Assembly (NCBI GenBank): GCA_000495735.1
Contig: AYMD01000009.1
Coordinates: 96,575 to 160,574, forward strand
Direction: 5' to 3'
DNA length: 64,000 nucleotides
Source of the DNA: an uncultured Acidilobus sp. JCHS
Lineage (GTDB): Archaea > Thermoproteota > Thermoprotei_A > Sulfolobales > Acidilobaceae
Each line of letters opens with the position of its first letter. Positions within the stretch are counted from its first letter, which is position 1. The notes under the pieces are model-generated. The model ran no database searches and was not told the origin of the DNA. It saw nothing but the letters and a program-made list of their open reading frames with translations. The position numbers and the translations under genes are program-made. This document shows positions 42,025 through 51,877 of this stretch, one piece after another.

Positions 42025-42526
42025 ACTTCTCCGACCCCCTTGAGGACCTCTCCACGCACCATGTAAGGCCCCTCGCATAGGGGAGGAACCACTCCTCCCA
42101 TACCCCTGCCCTCGCCTTAGTCAGCAACACCAGGAGCTCAACGAGGCAGCCATAGGTCCTGGTGAAGGGTCCCGTGAGCCCTCCCAGGTACCTTATGCCG
42201 TCACAGACGTAGGAAGAGCCCTCTTCCTGTAAGCTTAGCAACCTGTACCTGCAATCGTACCAGGCTCCAAGGCTCTCGTCGATGGCCGGACACCCCCCAG
42301 ACCACTGAAGCTCCTGCTCAAGCTCGTGTCTAAGGCTCTTCACAAAGAGCAACGGGTCCCTGGGCGAGAGGAGCCTCAGCGTCCCTGACGTGGAGAGGGA
42401 GCCGTAAAGCCTTGAGCCTTTGTAAACGAAGAACGTGGGTTGGTCGCCGGCCACGACGCCTAGCGGCATCGAGACCCTGGCCCCGCAGGGCAGCCCTATG
42501 AACTCGTAGTAGATGCCCTCTATCAC
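41954..42526 (-). CDS. DUF447-like protein
   Basis: A 190-residue protein. The N-terminal half (GIYYEFIGLPCGARVSMPLG, then FVYKGSRLYGSLSTSG and RDPLLFVKSL) resembles the flavin-reductase-like split barrel of the DUF447 family, which in archaea and methylotrophs accompanies methanopterin genes. The assignment is from pattern, not alignment. The GTG start at 42526 uses a TATA box shared with eS19. It is the first gene of a two-gene operon with the MptE-like gene. Confidence 0.55.
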   Translation of the reverse strand: MIEGIYYEFIGLPCGARVSMPLGVVAGDQPTFFVYKGSRLYGSLSTSGTLRLLSPRDPLLFVKSLRHELEQELQWSGGCPAIDESLGAWYDCRYRLLSLQEEGSSYVCDGIRYLGGLTGPFTRTYGCLVELLVLLTKARAGVWEEWFLPYARGLTWCVERSSRGSEKYVNAALEVLRELEGIRGKAEGRP

Positions 42527-42550
42527 GGCTTTAGCGCGTAGCTGAAGAAA

Positions 42551-42560
42551 CCTTTATAGC
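42551..42560. promoter_or_regulatory. Shared TATA box between DUF447-like gene and eS19
   Basis: CTTTATAGCC lies in a 64-base gap between divergent starts: 25-34 bases before GTG 42526 on the minus strand (as GGCTATAAAG) and about 31-40 bases before ATG 42591 on the plus strand. Confidence 0.5.
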
Positions 42561-42590
42561 CTAACCCATAGCACCTGGCGCAGGACAGCC

Positions 42591-43046
42591 ATGGTGACAG
42601 CCAGGGACGTGCCAGCGGACGAGCTCATAAAGAGGCTGGCTATGAGACTCAAGAACTTTGAGCAGGTTAAGCCGCCGGAGTGGGCCGCTTACGTTAAGAC
42701 TGGCGTCTTTAAGGAGAAGCCGCCCACAGACCCTGACTGGTGGTATGTGAGGGCTGCCTCGCTGCTCAGGAAGCTCTACTTGGCCGAGGGCCCCCTTGGC
42801 GTGGGGACCCTGAGGACGATTTATGGAGGACGCAAAAGGAACGGCGTAGCTCCCGCCCACTTCGCTAAGGGCTCAGGCAGCATTGTAAGGAGGCTTTTAC
42901 AGCAGCTTGAGCAGGCAGGCCTCGTTAAGATGACCGCCAAGGGCAGGACGCTGAGCCCGAAGGGCAGAAGCCTCATAGACCAGGTCGCCAAGGAAACAGC
43001 CGAGGAACTAGCTAAGGAGAACCCTGAGCTGGCTAAGTACTTCTAA
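42591..43046 (+). CDS. rps19e: 30S ribosomal protein eS19
   Basis: A 151-residue protein with DVPADELIKRLAMRLK, PPEWAAYVKTGVFKEKPP, WWYVRAASLLRKLY and YGGRKRNGVAPAHFAKGSGS, all eS19 hallmarks. The start is ATG at 42591. It converges on the CYTH gene with a 14-base overlap. Confidence 0.96.
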   Translation: MVTARDVPADELIKRLAMRLKNFEQVKPPEWAAYVKTGVFKEKPPTDPDWWYVRAASLLRKLYLAEGPLGVGTLRTIYGGRKRNGVAPAHFAKGSGSIVRRLLQQLEQAGLVKMTAKGRTLSPKGRSLIDQVAKETAEELAKENPELAKYF

Positions 43047-43569
43047 GGTTGCCTGATCTGCGCCTGTACATCAGCTCAGCGTACGTCTCCTTAATGATCT
43101 CGCCCCTTATGCCGAACTCTTCTAGCGCCCTCGTGACGCTGGCCTCGTCAGAGTCCTTGGACTCAACCTCGACAAAGCAGCCCAGGTCATTGACAAAGTC
43201 AATAGTCACTTGGACGTCAGAAAGGTCAATATAGTACCTGGTCTTGACCACTTCCACATACCTTGTGAAGCCAAGGGCCTCAAGCAGCCCGGCAGGGTCT
43301 TCCGAGACGTTAACGTTTATCTCGGTCCTAGCCTTGAACTGGGACTCGAGCCGAGACCCTTTGTAGGTCAGACAGCAAGGCGAATCGTTAACGTACCTGA
43401 CCCTCACGGCCTCATCAGAGGTCGAGAAGTCGCGGCAAGGATGGCTGTAGTAGACGTCCCTCTCCCTGAGGGGTCCCCTCATGAGGCCTATTGATGACAG
43501 TCTCTGAAGCAGGGCCTTGGCCTCCTCGCACCCGACCCTAAGCTTGACCTCAACCTCGACGCGCGACAA
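43033..43569 (-). CDS. CYTH-domain protein (CyaB/thiamine triphosphatase type)
   Basis: A triphosphate-tunnel enzyme. The N-terminal VEVEVKLRV has the ExExK signature, and further acidic and basic strands alternate along the chain (VRVRYV, LTYKGSR, ARTEINVNV, VEVVKTRYYI, VQVTIDFV, CFVEVESK). Archaeal members hydrolyse inorganic or organic triphosphates; cyclase activity is less likely. I set the start at TTG 43569, giving LSRVEVEVK, because the open frame upstream to 43629 would run into the end of the Cdc48 gene and adds no family-like sequence. Confidence 0.82.
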   Translation of the reverse strand: MSRVEVEVKLRVGCEEAKALLQRLSSIGLMRGPLRERDVYYSHPCRDFSTSDEAVRVRYVNDSPCCLTYKGSRLESQFKARTEINVNVSEDPAGLLEALGFTRYVEVVKTRYYIDLSDVQVTIDFVNDLGCFVEVESKDSDEASVTRALEEFGIRGEIIKETYAELMYRRRSGNLRST

Positions 43570-43585
43570 TGAGATCGCCCACTGC

Positions 43586-45817
43586 TCACATGTACATGAG
43601 CTTCTTGAGCCTGTCAGCCATCTGCTCATACCTAGCTATGTCATCCCTTGTGAGGCTGGGCCTGACCTTCTTAAGGGCTTGCTCGAAGTGCCTCCACTCA
43701 ACCGGACCTGGCTCAAGCTTCTCCCTCAGCTTCAGCAACGCGGCCTCCCTGACTAGGGCCGCCAGGTCGGCGCCCGTGTAGCCCTCCGTGAGCTCTGCTA
43801 GCCTGTCGAGGTCAACATCGTTAGCCAGTGGCACCTTCTTGGTGTGTATCTTCAGTATCTGCTTCCTGGCCTCCTTGTCAGGCGGTGGCACGTAGATCAC
43901 CCTGTCAAACCTGCCAGGCCTCAGGAGAGCGGGGTCAAGCATGTCTGGCCTGTTGGTGGCCGCCAGAACCACTACGTTAGACAGCGGCACTATGCCGTCC
44001 ATCTCGGTCAGGAGCTGGTTCACTATCCTGTCTGTGACGCCGCTGTCAAAGCTCTGGCCGCGGACAGGAGCTATGGAGTCTATCTCATCGAAGAACACGA
44101 CGGCAGGGGCCACCTCCCTGGCCCTCCTGAAGACCTCCCTCACGGCCTTCTCGCTCTCGCCGACCCACTTGCTCAGCAGCTCAGGTCCCCTTATCGCTAT
44201 GAAGTTGGCCCCGCTCTCCGTCGCCACGGCCTTGGCCAGCAGCGTCTTGCCTGTGCCAGGGGGGCCGTAGAGGAGTATCCCCTTTGGCGGCTCGATGCCC
44301 ATCTTCTGGAACACCTCTGGGTACTTCAGGGGCCACTCGACGACCTCCCTGAGCTCCTGCTTAACGTTCTCAAGGCCGCCTATGTCGTCCCAGTGGACCT
44401 CAGGGACCTCGACGTAGACCTCCCTCATGAGCGTCGGCCTTACGAACTTCATGGCCTCAAGGAAGTGCCTCCGGCCTACCTTCAGGGTCTCAAGTATTTC
44501 GCGCCTGATCTCGCCTGGCTTGTTCAGGTCCACCTTGCCGCTCTTCATGAACTCCCTTAGCGAGGCCATAGCCGCCTCCTTGGCGAGGGCCGCCAGGTCG
44601 GCGCCCGTGTAGCCCTTGGTCATCTTGGCTATCTCCCTAAGGTCAACGTCCTCAGCTAAGGGCATGTTCCTCGTGTGGACCTGCAGTATCTCGAACCTGC
44701 CCTTCTCGTCAGGCGGCCTTATCTCTATCTCCCTGTCGAACCTCCCGGGCCTCCTGAGGGCCGGGTCTATGTCGTCGGGCCTGTTGGTGGCCCCTATGAC
44801 AATAACCTTTCCCCTCTCCTGGATTCCGTCCATAAGCGTGAGGAGCTGAGCGACCACCCTCTTCTCAACCTCGCCTACAACCTCACTCCTCTTTGGCGCT
44901 ATGGAGTCTATCTCGTCGATGAATATTATTGCTGGCGCGTTCTCCTGGGCCTCCTTGAACACCTCCCTCAACCTCTCCTCGCTCTCGCCGTAGAACTTGC
45001 TCATTATCTCAGGGCCGTTGACGGCTATGAAGTACGCCCCTATTTCATTAGCTAGCGCCTTGGCCAGCAGCGTCTTGCCTGTGCCAGGGGGGCCGTAGAG
45101 GAGTATCCCCTTTGGCGGCTCGATGCCAAGCCTCTGGAATATCTCTGGGTGCTTAAGTGGGAGCTCCACGATTTCCCTTATCCTCTCCTTGGCCTCCTCG
45201 AGGTCCCCTATGTCCTCCCATGTGACCCTTGTCGACCTGGCCAGGAGGGGGTACTCAGAGCTCTTGACGGGCTCCTGCCTTACCTCGACCTCCGTGTCGT
45301 CGGTTATGTAAACAGGGTCCGTAGGTGTTGTCTGAACTACGACGAACGGTATCTCGCCCTGGACCAGCAAGACGTCACCTCTCATGACGGGCTTCCTTAT
45401 GAACTCGTCCCTTATCTCGTCACCTGATATGACCGCACTTATCGGCACCGCCCCAAAGAACGTCGGCACCGTAGCCTGGTCCAGCGGCGCGACCACAATT
45501 ATCGAGGCAGGCTTAACGTTGTCAGCCCTTGACACCTCGACCTTATCGCCGATGCCTACTCCTAGGAACTTCCTCATGTAGCCGTCCATCCTTATCTTGT
45601 CTGAACCCATGTCATTACTCCTGAGGGGCCAAACAACTGCGACGGTTTCAGCCCTCTGGCCCTTGATCCTCACAAAGTCGCCAGTGCCGACCCCTATCTC
45701 TTCCATCTTTGAGGGGTCTATCCTAACTATCTTAACGCCCTGCCTGTCGCTCCTGTAGGCCTCGTCGACCGTGAGCGTCACTGACTGCTTAGACAAGGTC
45801 GCTCTCCTAGAACGCAC
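43586..45817 (-). CDS. cdc48: Cdc48/VAT-type AAA ATPase
   Basis: A double AAA unfoldase of 743 residues. It has an N domain (residues 1-190, double-psi barrel plus beta clam) and two ATPase modules, each with GPPGTGKT (about residues 240 and 515). Walker B is FIDEID and FFDEID, and both modules have ATNRPD sensor motifs. The last three residues, MYM, form a hydrophobic-Tyr-any tail that can dock in proteasome pockets. The GTG start is at 45817. This is one of the central protein-quality machines of archaea. Confidence 0.97.
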   Translation of the reverse strand: MRSRRATLSKQSVTLTVDEAYRSDRQGVKIVRIDPSKMEEIGVGTGDFVRIKGQRAETVAVVWPLRSNDMGSDKIRMDGYMRKFLGVGIGDKVEVSRADNVKPASIIVVAPLDQATVPTFFGAVPISAVISGDEIRDEFIRKPVMRGDVLLVQGEIPFVVVQTTPTDPVYITDDTEVEVRQEPVKSSEYPLLARSTRVTWEDIGDLEEAKERIREIVELPLKHPEIFQRLGIEPPKGILLYGPPGTGKTLLAKALANEIGAYFIAVNGPEIMSKFYGESEERLREVFKEAQENAPAIIFIDEIDSIAPKRSEVVGEVEKRVVAQLLTLMDGIQERGKVIVIGATNRPDDIDPALRRPGRFDREIEIRPPDEKGRFEILQVHTRNMPLAEDVDLREIAKMTKGYTGADLAALAKEAAMASLREFMKSGKVDLNKPGEIRREILETLKVGRRHFLEAMKFVRPTLMREVYVEVPEVHWDDIGGLENVKQELREVVEWPLKYPEVFQKMGIEPPKGILLYGPPGTGKTLLAKAVATESGANFIAIRGPELLSKWVGESEKAVREVFRRAREVAPAVVFFDEIDSIAPVRGQSFDSGVTDRIVNQLLTEMDGIVPLSNVVVLAATNRPDMLDPALLRPGRFDRVIYVPPPDKEARKQILKIHTKKVPLANDVDLDRLAELTEGYTGADLAALVREAALLKLREKLEPGPVEWRHFEQALKKVRPSLTRDDIARYEQMADRLKKLMYM

Positions 45818-45903
45818 TAGCTTCTAGGCTTAAAATCCGCTTGTCAGGCCAGGTCCTGACATAAGGTAGGGCCTAAATAGGGCCAGGGCCTCTTAGCGAT
45901 GGA

Positions 45904-48060
45904 ATGCCTGAAATGTATACAGCTGGCGCCGAGGTGTTCTTTGAGCCTAAGAAGGTAGCCGTAGTAGGCGCGTCCCCCAGGCCGGACAACCTGGGCAGGG
46001 CCATCCTGGAGAACCTCTTGACAGGGTTCAAGGGAAAGGTCTACGTGGTCAATCCAGGCTACACAGAGGTCCTGGGCCTCAAGTCCTACCCATCGGTTCA
46101 GGCGGTGCCCGATGAAGTTGATCTCGTAGTGGTGGCCACGCCGGCGAGGCTGGCGCCGAGGGTAGTTGAGGACGCCGGCGCTAAGGGCGCTAAGGGCGTA
46201 GTGGTCTTCAGCGGCGGCTTTGCCGAGACAGGCACTGATGAGGGGAGGAGGCTACAGGAGGAAGTTGTTGAGGTCGCTAAGAGGCACGGAGTCAGGCTGC
46301 TGGGACCCAACTGCATAGGCGTCTACAACTACTCTAACGGTCTTGACACGTTCTTCCTGCCGAGGTCAAAGATGAAGAGGCCGCCGCCCGGTCCCATAGC
46401 CCTGGTTAGCCAGAGCGGAGCCCTGCTGGCCACTCTCATGGACTGGGCGTCAGCCAGGAACATAGGAATCAGTAAAGCAATAAACTTCGGCAACAAGGCC
46501 GACGTCGATGAGGTCGACAGCCTTGAGTACATGGCAAAGGCGCCTGACGTCAAGGCAATGGTTGTTTACCTGGAGGGCGTCACGAGGGGGAGGGCGCTAA
46601 TAGATGCCATAAGGCTTAACGTAAATGAGGGCAAGCCCGTAATAGTAGTGAAGGGCGGCAGGTCCCAGGCGACCGCGAGGGCTACCTTAAGTCACACCGC
46701 CTCAATAGCTGGCTCCTATGACGTGTTCAAGGAGGCCATGAGGGAGGCCGGGGCGCTGCTGTTCGAGGACCTTGAGGCCGCCTTTGACGCAGCCAAGGTG
46801 CTGGTCTCGCAGCCGTTGCCCAGAGGACCTCGGGTCGGGGTAATAACTAACTCAGGAGGACATGGCGTCATAGCGGCCGACACTGTGACTGCCGAAGGCC
46901 TTGAGGTCCCTGAGACCCCCGCTGCCATAGCTAGCTCGCTCAGGCAGATTTTCCCAGACAGGGTCTCCCTGAGGAACCCTATTGACTTGACTGGAGACGC
47001 GAGGCCTGAGCAGTATAAGCTCGTAGCTCAAGCACTGGTTAAGGGGGGTCTTGTTGACTCGCTGTTGCTGATATCGCTAGTCCAGCCTCCCACGATGGAC
47101 GTTGATGAGACCCTCAGGACTATCGAGCTGATAAGAGATGACGGCGAGGGAGTACCCCTGGTCGTGGTCACCATAGGGGCCGAGGCAGGCGCTAAGTTGG
47201 CCAGGGCGCTGGAGGAGCTAGGCATACCGACCTTTGAGCTCCCTGACCGCGCTGCCAGGGCCTTGGCCTCTCTCCTTCACTTCAGGCGGGCCAAGGACAT
47301 CATAAAGCCCAGGGGACCCGCGCCAACCGTTTCTAAGGAGGCCTTCGCGAGAGCCAAGGAGATAATTCAGCGGGCCCTCTCACAGGGCAGAAGCAAGCTC
47401 CTTGAGGACGAGGCGCTGGAGCTTCTCAGGGCCTATGGGGTCAAGGTGGCCGACTTCTGCGTGGCCAGGAGCGAGGAGGAGGCTTCAGCCTGCGCCGAGA
47501 AGGTGGGCCCCCGCTTGGCCATGAAGGTTATATCGCCTGACATATCCCATAAGTCTGACGTAGGAGGCGTCCTGGTGGGCGTGACCCCTGAGACCGCTGT
47601 CTCCTCGTACAGGGCCATAATTAATAACGTCAAGTCTAGGGCGCCTGGGGCCAGGATTGAGGGGGTCCTAGTCCAGAGGCTCGAGTCAGGCCATGAGGTC
47701 ATGGTGGGAGGGCTTAACGACATAGCCTTCGGCCCAGTGGTGACGTTCGGCGCAGGAGGACTGCTGGTGGAGCTTCTGGGGGATGTCGCCATGAGGCTTT
47801 CCCCGCTTGACCAAGAGGAGGCGCTCGAGATGATTAAGGCCACCAAGGTCTATAGGCTCCTCAAGGGTTTCAGGGGAGAGGTCCCGGCCAACATAGACGC
47901 AATAGCCGATATAGTAGTTAAGGTTGGTCTCCTACTTAATGACCACGATGAGATAAAAGAGTTAGATATAAATCCTATTCTTGCTAACCAAGACACAGCA
48001 ACCGCTGTAGACGCACGAGTGATGGTCACGAGGGGAGGTGGTCAAGCGGTTGTACGATGA
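45904..48060 (+). CDS. acd: ADP-forming acyl-CoA (acetyl-CoA) synthetase, fused alpha-beta
   Basis: It makes ATP from acetyl-CoA or another acyl-CoA, ADP and phosphate in fermentative archaea. The alpha part (1 to about 465) has a CoA-binding fold with VVGASPRPDNLG and the phospho-His loop LSHTASIAG near residue 263. The beta part is an ATP-grasp domain with MKVISPDISHKSDVGGV, whose His is the second relay site. It has 718 residues in one chain, where some archaea use two subunits. TATA-like CCTAAATAGG at 45871-45880 is 24-33 bases before the ATG. Confidence 0.94.
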   Translation: MPEMYTAGAEVFFEPKKVAVVGASPRPDNLGRAILENLLTGFKGKVYVVNPGYTEVLGLKSYPSVQAVPDEVDLVVVATPARLAPRVVEDAGAKGAKGVVVFSGGFAETGTDEGRRLQEEVVEVAKRHGVRLLGPNCIGVYNYSNGLDTFFLPRSKMKRPPPGPIALVSQSGALLATLMDWASARNIGISKAINFGNKADVDEVDSLEYMAKAPDVKAMVVYLEGVTRGRALIDAIRLNVNEGKPVIVVKGGRSQATARATLSHTASIAGSYDVFKEAMREAGALLFEDLEAAFDAAKVLVSQPLPRGPRVGVITNSGGHGVIAADTVTAEGLEVPETPAAIASSLRQIFPDRVSLRNPIDLTGDARPEQYKLVAQALVKGGLVDSLLLISLVQPPTMDVDETLRTIELIRDDGEGVPLVVVTIGAEAGAKLARALEELGIPTFELPDRAARALASLLHFRRAKDIIKPRGPAPTVSKEAFARAKEIIQRALSQGRSKLLEDEALELLRAYGVKVADFCVARSEEEASACAEKVGPRLAMKVISPDISHKSDVGGVLVGVTPETAVSSYRAIINNVKSRAPGARIEGVLVQRLESGHEVMVGGLNDIAFGPVVTFGAGGLLVELLGDVAMRLSPLDQEEALEMIKATKVYRLLKGFRGEVPANIDAIADIVVKVGLLLNDHDEIKELDINPILANQDTATAVDARVMVTRGGGQAVVR

Positions 48061-49051
48061 CCCACGCGAGAGTGCAGAGGCCAACGCAAGCCAGGCCAAC
48101 ACGGCAAATGAGGTTCAACAGAGGGCTGAGAAGCCCCAGCTTCTACCTGACGTCCAGGAGCTAGTTAATATTGATATAAGTAACAAGCCTGAGGAGGAGC
48201 TCTACCAGATAGTTGACAGGATAAGGGATAAGATAGTCCAAGTCAAGGAGCAGAGGACCCGGCTTATAGAGGAGGTAAAGGGTCTCAGGGAGAAGCGGAG
48301 GTCCCTTATTGATAAGAAGAGGGAGGTCGTTGGCCAGCTCCTGAAGCTGAGGGAGGAGAGGAAGGGGGTCCTGGATGAGCTCGCCAAGGTCAAGGAGGAG
48401 CTGAACAACGCCCTTAACGAGCTCAAGTCAAAGAGGGAGCAGCTGAGGGAGGCGAGACAGCTCCTTGAGAAGGAGGGCAGTATAGCGAAGCTGAGCCTGA
48501 GGAAGGTCATGAAGAGGATTGAGGAGCTTGAGTGGAGGCAGCAGACCAGCGTCCTGCCCCCGCAGGAGGAGAAGAGGCTCGTCGAGGAGATAGAGAGGCT
48601 GGAGCAGCTGGCCGAGAGGATCAGGAAGGCCAGACAGGAGGAGATATCGATAATGGAGCTCGAGGCCGAGGTGAAGGGCCTGAAGCTGAAGCTCAACGAG
48701 CTCATCAATAAGAGGAACGAGCTGAGGCAGAAGGCGGTGAATTTGAAGAGCCAGGTTCAGTCCCTGTCAAGCCAGGTAGACGGGATGAACAAGGAGATAG
48801 ACTCCCTAAAGGGCCTAATTGATGAGAAGAGCAAGGAGATAGACAGTCTGTCAAAGGTCCTTGACGCGCTCTACACGAAGTATAGGGAGATCATGGTTAG
48901 GCTGAAGGAGCTGAAGGTATCAAGGCAGAGAGGGATACAGCTCAAGGTGCTCGAGGAGAGAAGAAAGGAGATAGAGGAGAAGGCGAGGAGGGGCGAGCCG
49001 CTCAGCATAGATGAGATGAGGATACTCTACGGCGAGTTTGACGTACCGTAG
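48038..49051 (+). CDS. Long coiled-coil protein of unknown function
   Basis: A 337-residue, highly charged protein. From about residue 55 to 310 it is an almost continuous coiled coil with Leu/Ile heptads, broken near residue 175 (QTSVLPPQEEKR) where the chain could fold back into an antiparallel hairpin. The C-terminus ends ARRGEPLSIDEMRILYGEFDV. Similar archaeal proteins exist and are sometimes mislabelled as phosphatases; I assign no function. The GTG at 48038 overlaps the acyl-CoA synthetase by 23 bases. Confidence 0.75.
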   Translation: MVKRLYDDPRESAEANASQANTANEVQQRAEKPQLLPDVQELVNIDISNKPEEELYQIVDRIRDKIVQVKEQRTRLIEEVKGLREKRRSLIDKKREVVGQLLKLREERKGVLDELAKVKEELNNALNELKSKREQLREARQLLEKEGSIAKLSLRKVMKRIEELEWRQQTSVLPPQEEKRLVEEIERLEQLAERIRKARQEEISIMELEAEVKGLKLKLNELINKRNELRQKAVNLKSQVQSLSSQVDGMNKEIDSLKGLIDEKSKEIDSLSKVLDALYTKYREIMVRLKELKVSRQRGIQLKVLEERRKEIEEKARRGEPLSIDEMRILYGEFDVP

Positions 49052-49218
49052 AAGACCTCTAACGCCCTTTTTCCTTTATCTGTTATCTACCTGTACCCTT
49101 ATGCAGGTCTTGTCCTGCCCACCTCGTGATTCCGTGCACACCGAGCTAGTAGTGAAGGGAAGCCTAACGAAAACGCATTTTATCGCCTCTGGCCTTATAG
49201 AGGAGACGGTCATGAGCC

Positions 49219-50223
49219 TTGAGCGTAAGCGAAGGAGTTAGCGTCATGCTGAAGCTTTACGGGACCTGGCCTGACCAGCTCCTTGGATCTTACAGAGACG
49301 CATTGAACGTGAAGGTCCCCCGCATCACGCCTCAGGGCATAGTCCTCTGTGGCATGGGGGGAAGCGGGGTCACCGCCGACTACGTCCTCGCCCTCGCCGC
49401 GGCTAAGGGCTTTAGGGTCCCCGTCTTTGTCCACAAGAGCGAAGGCCTGCCTCCCTGGGTCACGAGAGACCACCTCGTCATAGCGATTAGCTACTCAGGC
49501 AACACATACGAGACTCTCTCATGCGCCAGGGAGGCCAGGTCCAGAGGCGCCTTGGTGGGCTCTGTGACGAGCGGCGGCAAGCTGGGCCAGTGGGCAAAAG
49601 AGAACGGGCTTCCGCTGGCCCTCATAGAGCCCAACTACTACCCCAGGACGGCCCTTGGGATGCTGATAGGCGCTACCCTTGGCCTGCTTAAGGCCTCAGG
49701 GGTTGACCTGGTAAGTGATGATGAGGTAAGGGCAGCAGCCGATGCCCTCAGGTCGACCTCGGCTGAGGAGGGCCTTGTTATAGCTAACGCCATCGGGGAC
49801 AGGGATGTCTACATAATAGCTGGCTGCGGCCCCTTTGAGATAATTGCCCATAGGTGGAGGCAGGAGCTCAGCGAGAACGCGAAGGTCATAGCTAAGACGG
49901 AGTTCTACCCGGAGTCCGCTCACAACGACTTAGTGGCGTGGCAGGTACAACATAAACTAAGGAAGGGCTTCGTCCTAATAGAGGGGGGTGGCAGGCTCTG
50001 CTCAGTTATAACTGACATGCTAAGGGGGGTCTACGAGGGCCAAGGCGACGTCACTGTTAGGGTTACCCCAAGGGGCGAGGGGCTGCTCGCCCAGCTGCTG
50101 CAGGGCTCCCTGCTAGGCGGCTACGTCTCTGTCTACCTGGCCCAGCTAAGGGGCGTTGACCCCAGGACAACTGAGATAACGGGCAAGTACAAGCACGCCC
50201 TCGAGGAGGCCGGGCTCGGCTGA
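49219..50223 (+). CDS. pgi: Bifunctional phosphoglucose/phosphomannose isomerase
   Basis: A crenarchaeal PGI/PMI of 334 residues with two SIS domains. It has CGMGGSGVTADY near residue 44, AISYSGNTYETLS near residue 90, a central segment with the catalytic Glu (WRQELSENAKVIAKTEFYPE), and SAHNDLVAW with the His. It interconverts glucose-, fructose- and mannose-6-phosphate. The TTG at 49219 is the longest start; ATG at 49246 is possible. The 167-base gap upstream has T-rich CCCTTTTTCC (49062-49071) and TATA-like CATTTTATC. Confidence 0.93.
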   Translation: MSVSEGVSVMLKLYGTWPDQLLGSYRDALNVKVPRITPQGIVLCGMGGSGVTADYVLALAAAKGFRVPVFVHKSEGLPPWVTRDHLVIAISYSGNTYETLSCAREARSRGALVGSVTSGGKLGQWAKENGLPLALIEPNYYPRTALGMLIGATLGLLKASGVDLVSDDEVRAAADALRSTSAEEGLVIANAIGDRDVYIIAGCGPFEIIAHRWRQELSENAKVIAKTEFYPESAHNDLVAWQVQHKLRKGFVLIEGGGRLCSVITDMLRGVYEGQGDVTVRVTPRGEGLLAQLLQGSLLGGYVSVYLAQLRGVDPRTTEITGKYKHALEEAGLG

Positions 50224-50278
50224 TCACGACATCTTTAAAACTTGTCCTCTCTCTGATCATGGGGGAGGCCAGGAACTG

Positions 50279-51877
50279 ATGGGCCTCAATAGCGAGGGGA
50301 GGCTAGGAGCCTATGAACCTAAAGGGGTAATACAGGATTCAATACACGGCTTCATCCCAATAAATGACGCTGAGTACTGGCTTCTTCAGACACCCTTCCT
50401 GAGAAGATTACACGGGGTTAAGCAGCTGGGCATGGCCTTCCTCGTCTTTCCCTCGGCCCGCCACAGCAGACTCGAGCACTCGCTTGGCGTCATGCACCTG
50501 GCCTCCATGATAGCCGCCAAGGTCGCCAGCGTCGCCAAGAGGGACCAAAGGGTCTGTGACGCGTTAGCCTCGGACTGCGACAGGCTCGCTGAAAGCCTAA
50601 TTCAGGTCGCTAGGCTGGCAGGCCTACTACATGACATAGGGCACCTGGCGTACAGCCACATGACCGAGGAGGCCGTGAAGGACCTCGCGCTGTTCGCGGA
50701 GGGAAGAGGATCAAGGGCCCTCTTTGAGGAGCTCACTAATTTGTCTGGGGGCAACCTCAAGGTCCATGAGGCCTATGCCCAGGTCTTCATAGACCGCCTT
50801 CTGAGGCTGGCCTCCGAGGACCCGCGGGCGGGGAAGCTCAAAGACCTTGAGGGCTACCTTATGGCCGCGAAGCTCTCACTCACAGGTAGCTCGACGAGGT
50901 CCGGGCTACGGGTCCTTGAGGACCTTGGCCTGAGCGAGGGCAGCGTCAAGGTAATACATGACATTATAAGTAATGAGATAGCGGACGCTGACAGGCTCGA
51001 CTACCTTCAGCGGGATGCTCAGGCAACAGGCATAGTCTATGGCAACATAGATATTGCGAGGCTGATCCACGGCATAACGTTAACAATAGACCCTGATGGA
51101 AGGCCCCTCCTGGGACTTGATATCAAGAGCCTTCAGACGCTGGAGGACATATTTGACGCCAGGTATAAGATGTATAGGTCCGTTTACTTCCACCACAAGG
51201 TCCTGGCGTTCTCCAAGGCCATAACGATGTTTATGAAGGCCCTATCCCAAGAGTGGGAGCCAGGCCTGTTCCCCCTTTACGGCAATGACTCCCTCCCTTC
51301 ACTCTTACTTCCATCAAGGCTGGCCGAGGCCATCATGAACGACGCCTATTACTTTGACGACTCTGAGCTAGACTACATGGTCAAGGTCTACGCGGCCCGC
51401 GGTCAGCTGGCCAGGAGATGGGCCCTAAGCCTCCTTGATAGGCGTGACCTCGTGCACGTGTCCGTATTTAAGAGAAGCGAGGAGCTCGTCCTCGTAGCTG
51501 AGGACGTGCTTAGGTCAAAAGGGCTGCCTGAGACGCCTCAGAGAGTAGCTGACCTGATGGAATACGTTGTGGTGAACTTCAAGAGCCTAATCGATGACGT
51601 AAAGAAGGCGTTCTCTGATAGGCTAGAGCTCGACTTCTTTAAGAGCTCCATTGTTGACGCGGCTAAGCTTCAGGCCTCAGGGCTCAGGGTCTTCAACTGG
51701 AACGACTCGCTTTACCTGCGCGGGCTAGCGGAGGAGGCCAAGATACCAGTAGTCCTTCTGTACGCCTACTCCAACGACGAGAAGTTCCACGCCGACTCGC
51801 TGAGGCCTAGAGCTGATGAGCTAAGGAAGTATATAAAGGACAAGGTCAGGGATCTCATGAAGGAGGCCGTAAGTTGA
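50279..51877 (+). CDS. HD-domain phosphohydrolase (dNTPase/SAMHD1-like)
   Basis: A 532-residue metal-dependent phosphohydrolase. The N-terminal IQDSIHGFIPI and RHSRLEHSLGVMHLA give the first His. LLHDIGHLAYSH gives the HD pair, and NEIADADRLDYLQRDAQATG gives the distal Asp; this is the dGTPase/SAMHD1-like arrangement. The C-terminal half is helical and divergent. The likely substrate is a dNTP or other nucleotide, but this is unproven. The ATG at 50279 has GGGGGAGG about 12 bases upstream and TATA-like CTTTAAAAC at 50233-50241. Confidence 0.88.
   Translation: MGLNSEGRLGAYEPKGVIQDSIHGFIPINDAEYWLLQTPFLRRLHGVKQLGMAFLVFPSARHSRLEHSLGVMHLASMIAAKVASVAKRDQRVCDALASDCDRLAESLIQVARLAGLLHDIGHLAYSHMTEEAVKDLALFAEGRGSRALFEELTNLSGGNLKVHEAYAQVFIDRLLRLASEDPRAGKLKDLEGYLMAAKLSLTGSSTRSGLRVLEDLGLSEGSVKVIHDIISNEIADADRLDYLQRDAQATGIVYGNIDIARLIHGITLTIDPDGRPLLGLDIKSLQTLEDIFDARYKMYRSVYFHHKVLAFSKAITMFMKALSQEWEPGLFPLYGNDSLPSLLLPSRLAEAIMNDAYYFDDSELDYMVKVYAARGQLARRWALSLLDRRDLVHVSVFKRSEELVLVAEDVLRSKGLPETPQRVADLMEYVVVNFKSLIDDVKKAFSDRLELDFFKSSIVDAAKLQASGLRVFNWNDSLYLRGLAEEAKIPVVLLYAYSNDEKFHADSLRPRADELRKYIKDKVRDLMKEAVS

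Noticed and set aside
43570-43629. Extended N-terminus of the CYTH protein
   Set aside because: The extra residues lie opposite no constraint of the family and overlap the Cdc48 end; the ExExK motif should be near the N-terminus.
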